Assembly (NCBI GenBank): GCA_030705955.1 | Contig: JAUZPL010000016.1 | Location: 1 to 64,000, forward strand | Reading direction: 5' to 3' | Length of the DNA stretch: 64,000 nucleotides | DNA from: Bacillota bacterium | Lineage (GTDB): Bacteria > Bacillota > Bacilli > Bacillales > Cytobacillaceae | Shown: positions 63,548-64,000 of the stretch, piece by piece | Layout: each line of letters starts with the position of its first letter | Numbering within the stretch: position 1 is the stretch's first letter | Notes under the pieces: generated by a model | The model's database searches: none | What the model saw: the letters and a program-made list of their open reading frames with translations, nothing else | Told to the model about the DNA's origin: nothing | Translations under genes and position numbers: made by a program

Positions 63548-64000
63548 TTAAATCATTAGCTCGGATCTCAGTGCTGGAAATATGGTAAACGCCAGTATAA
63601 TGGTAATCACGGCCGCTGTAATCATAGCCAGACTTGCAAAAGTTCCTTCTAATTCTCCGATTTCAAAAGCCTTTGATGTTCCTGCCCCGTGTGCACTCAT
63701 CCCAAGCATAAGCCCTTTGGCTGTCGGTTTCTCTATTTTAAGCACACGGATAAGTGCTGGACCTACTATTGTCCCTGTAATTCCTGTAATAATAACAAAC
63801 ACAGCTGTTAAAGTAGGAACTCCCCCAAGGGTCTTTGAAATGTCCATTGCCACAGGTGTTGTAATGGAACGGGGTACTAAACTATTTGTTAGGGATGTAC
63901 CAAGACGCAGCCACACAGCGTAAAGAAACGAAGAGACAATGGCAACCGCAGAACCGACCGTGATACTTGCTATTATTTCGATGAGATGCCTTTTTAACAA
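63548..64000 (-). CDS. LrgB/CidB family membrane protein, 5' end outside the window
   Basis: The visible 150 residues are the C-terminal two thirds of an LrgB-family protein (usual length about 230): LVPRSITTPVAMDIS, GGVPTLTAVFVIITGITG, GLMLGMSAHGAGTSKAFEIG and a hydrophobic C-terminus. The family forms holin/antiholin-like or metabolite (pyruvate or glycolate) transport complexes with LrgA/CidA. The frame is open to the window edge, so the start lies beyond 64000. Confidence 0.9.
   Translation of the reverse strand: MLKRHLIEIIASITVGSAVAIVSSFLYAVWLRLGTSLTNSLVPRSITTPVAMDISKTLGGVPTLTAVFVIITGITGTIVGPALIRVLKIEKPTAKGLMLGMSAHGAGTSKAFEIGELEGTFASLAMITAAVITIILAFTIFPALRSELMI

Overview
The window looks like a chromosomal segment of a low-GC, endospore-forming Bacillaceae (Bacillus/Neobacillus type). 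The reasons are strong AGGAGG-type ribosome binding sites, frequent TTG and GTG starts, U-tailed terminators, a GMP reductase, YxcD-, AIM24- and DUF3231-type proteins, and several sugar ABC operons run by LacI regulators. I see no rRNA, tRNA, CRISPR array or intact insertion sequence. It reads as an accessory, catabolic stretch: sugar import and hydrolysis cassettes, a redox/electrophile-stress region, one unusual locus that may be a conflict system, and many decayed gene fragments.

Layout. 1-4.1 kb: a 5'-truncated neopullulanase joined to a membrane-protein fragment on the other strand, intact guaC, and a GGDEF-EAL gene damaged at both ends and inside. 4.2-8 kb: a coiled-coil protein with a membrane-anchored polysaccharide deacetylase, then YxcD-like, secreted-like and AIM24 proteins. 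8-11.2 kb: a sugar ABC importer (binding protein and two permeases, no ATPase). 11.4-16.5 kb: a CorA-like two-TM protein converging on a GNAT plus 976-residue protein operon. The large protein has a HEPN-type RNAFYGH motif near its N-terminus and a C-terminal aminotransferase fold whose PLP lysine position is proline. I regard this as the best candidate for an undescribed system. 16.9-20 kb: a Fur-box-preceded cupredoxin/multicopper oxidase and a DUF3231 protein. 20.1-21.4 kb: LysR and a divergent 52-residue protein.

21.5-34.6 kb is a beta-glucan oligosaccharide locus: a GH30 gene broken by a one-base frameshift and a nonsense codon, a GH94 enzyme resembling 1,2-beta-oligoglucan phosphorylase, a GH1 beta-glucosidase, a complete Opp-type ABC transporter and a LacI regulator with matching operator-like sites. 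35-42.4 kb holds small or housekeeping-like genes (RlmI-like methyltransferase, nitronate monooxygenase, DoxX plus cytochrome-b-like pair, CwlK-like peptidase, GIY-YIG protein), a 35-residue membrane peptide and several repeat families.

42.6-48.4 kb and 56.8-63.4 kb are two related redox-stress blocks: ArsR/SDR, tandem MarR genes with near-palindromic operators, four flavodoxin-fold NAD(P)H oxidoreductases, aldo-keto reductase/TetR/quinone oxidoreductase, LysR, a quinol-monooxygenase-type ABM protein and a DJ-1 protein. Partial copies of ABM, TetR and SDR genes show that these blocks were duplicated and then decayed. Between them (48.4-56 kb) is an alpha-glucoside operon: LacI, oligo-1,6-glucosidase, sugar ABC importer and a second GH13 enzyme, with an 18-bp perfect palindrome in front of malL. 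The window ends inside an LrgB-like gene.
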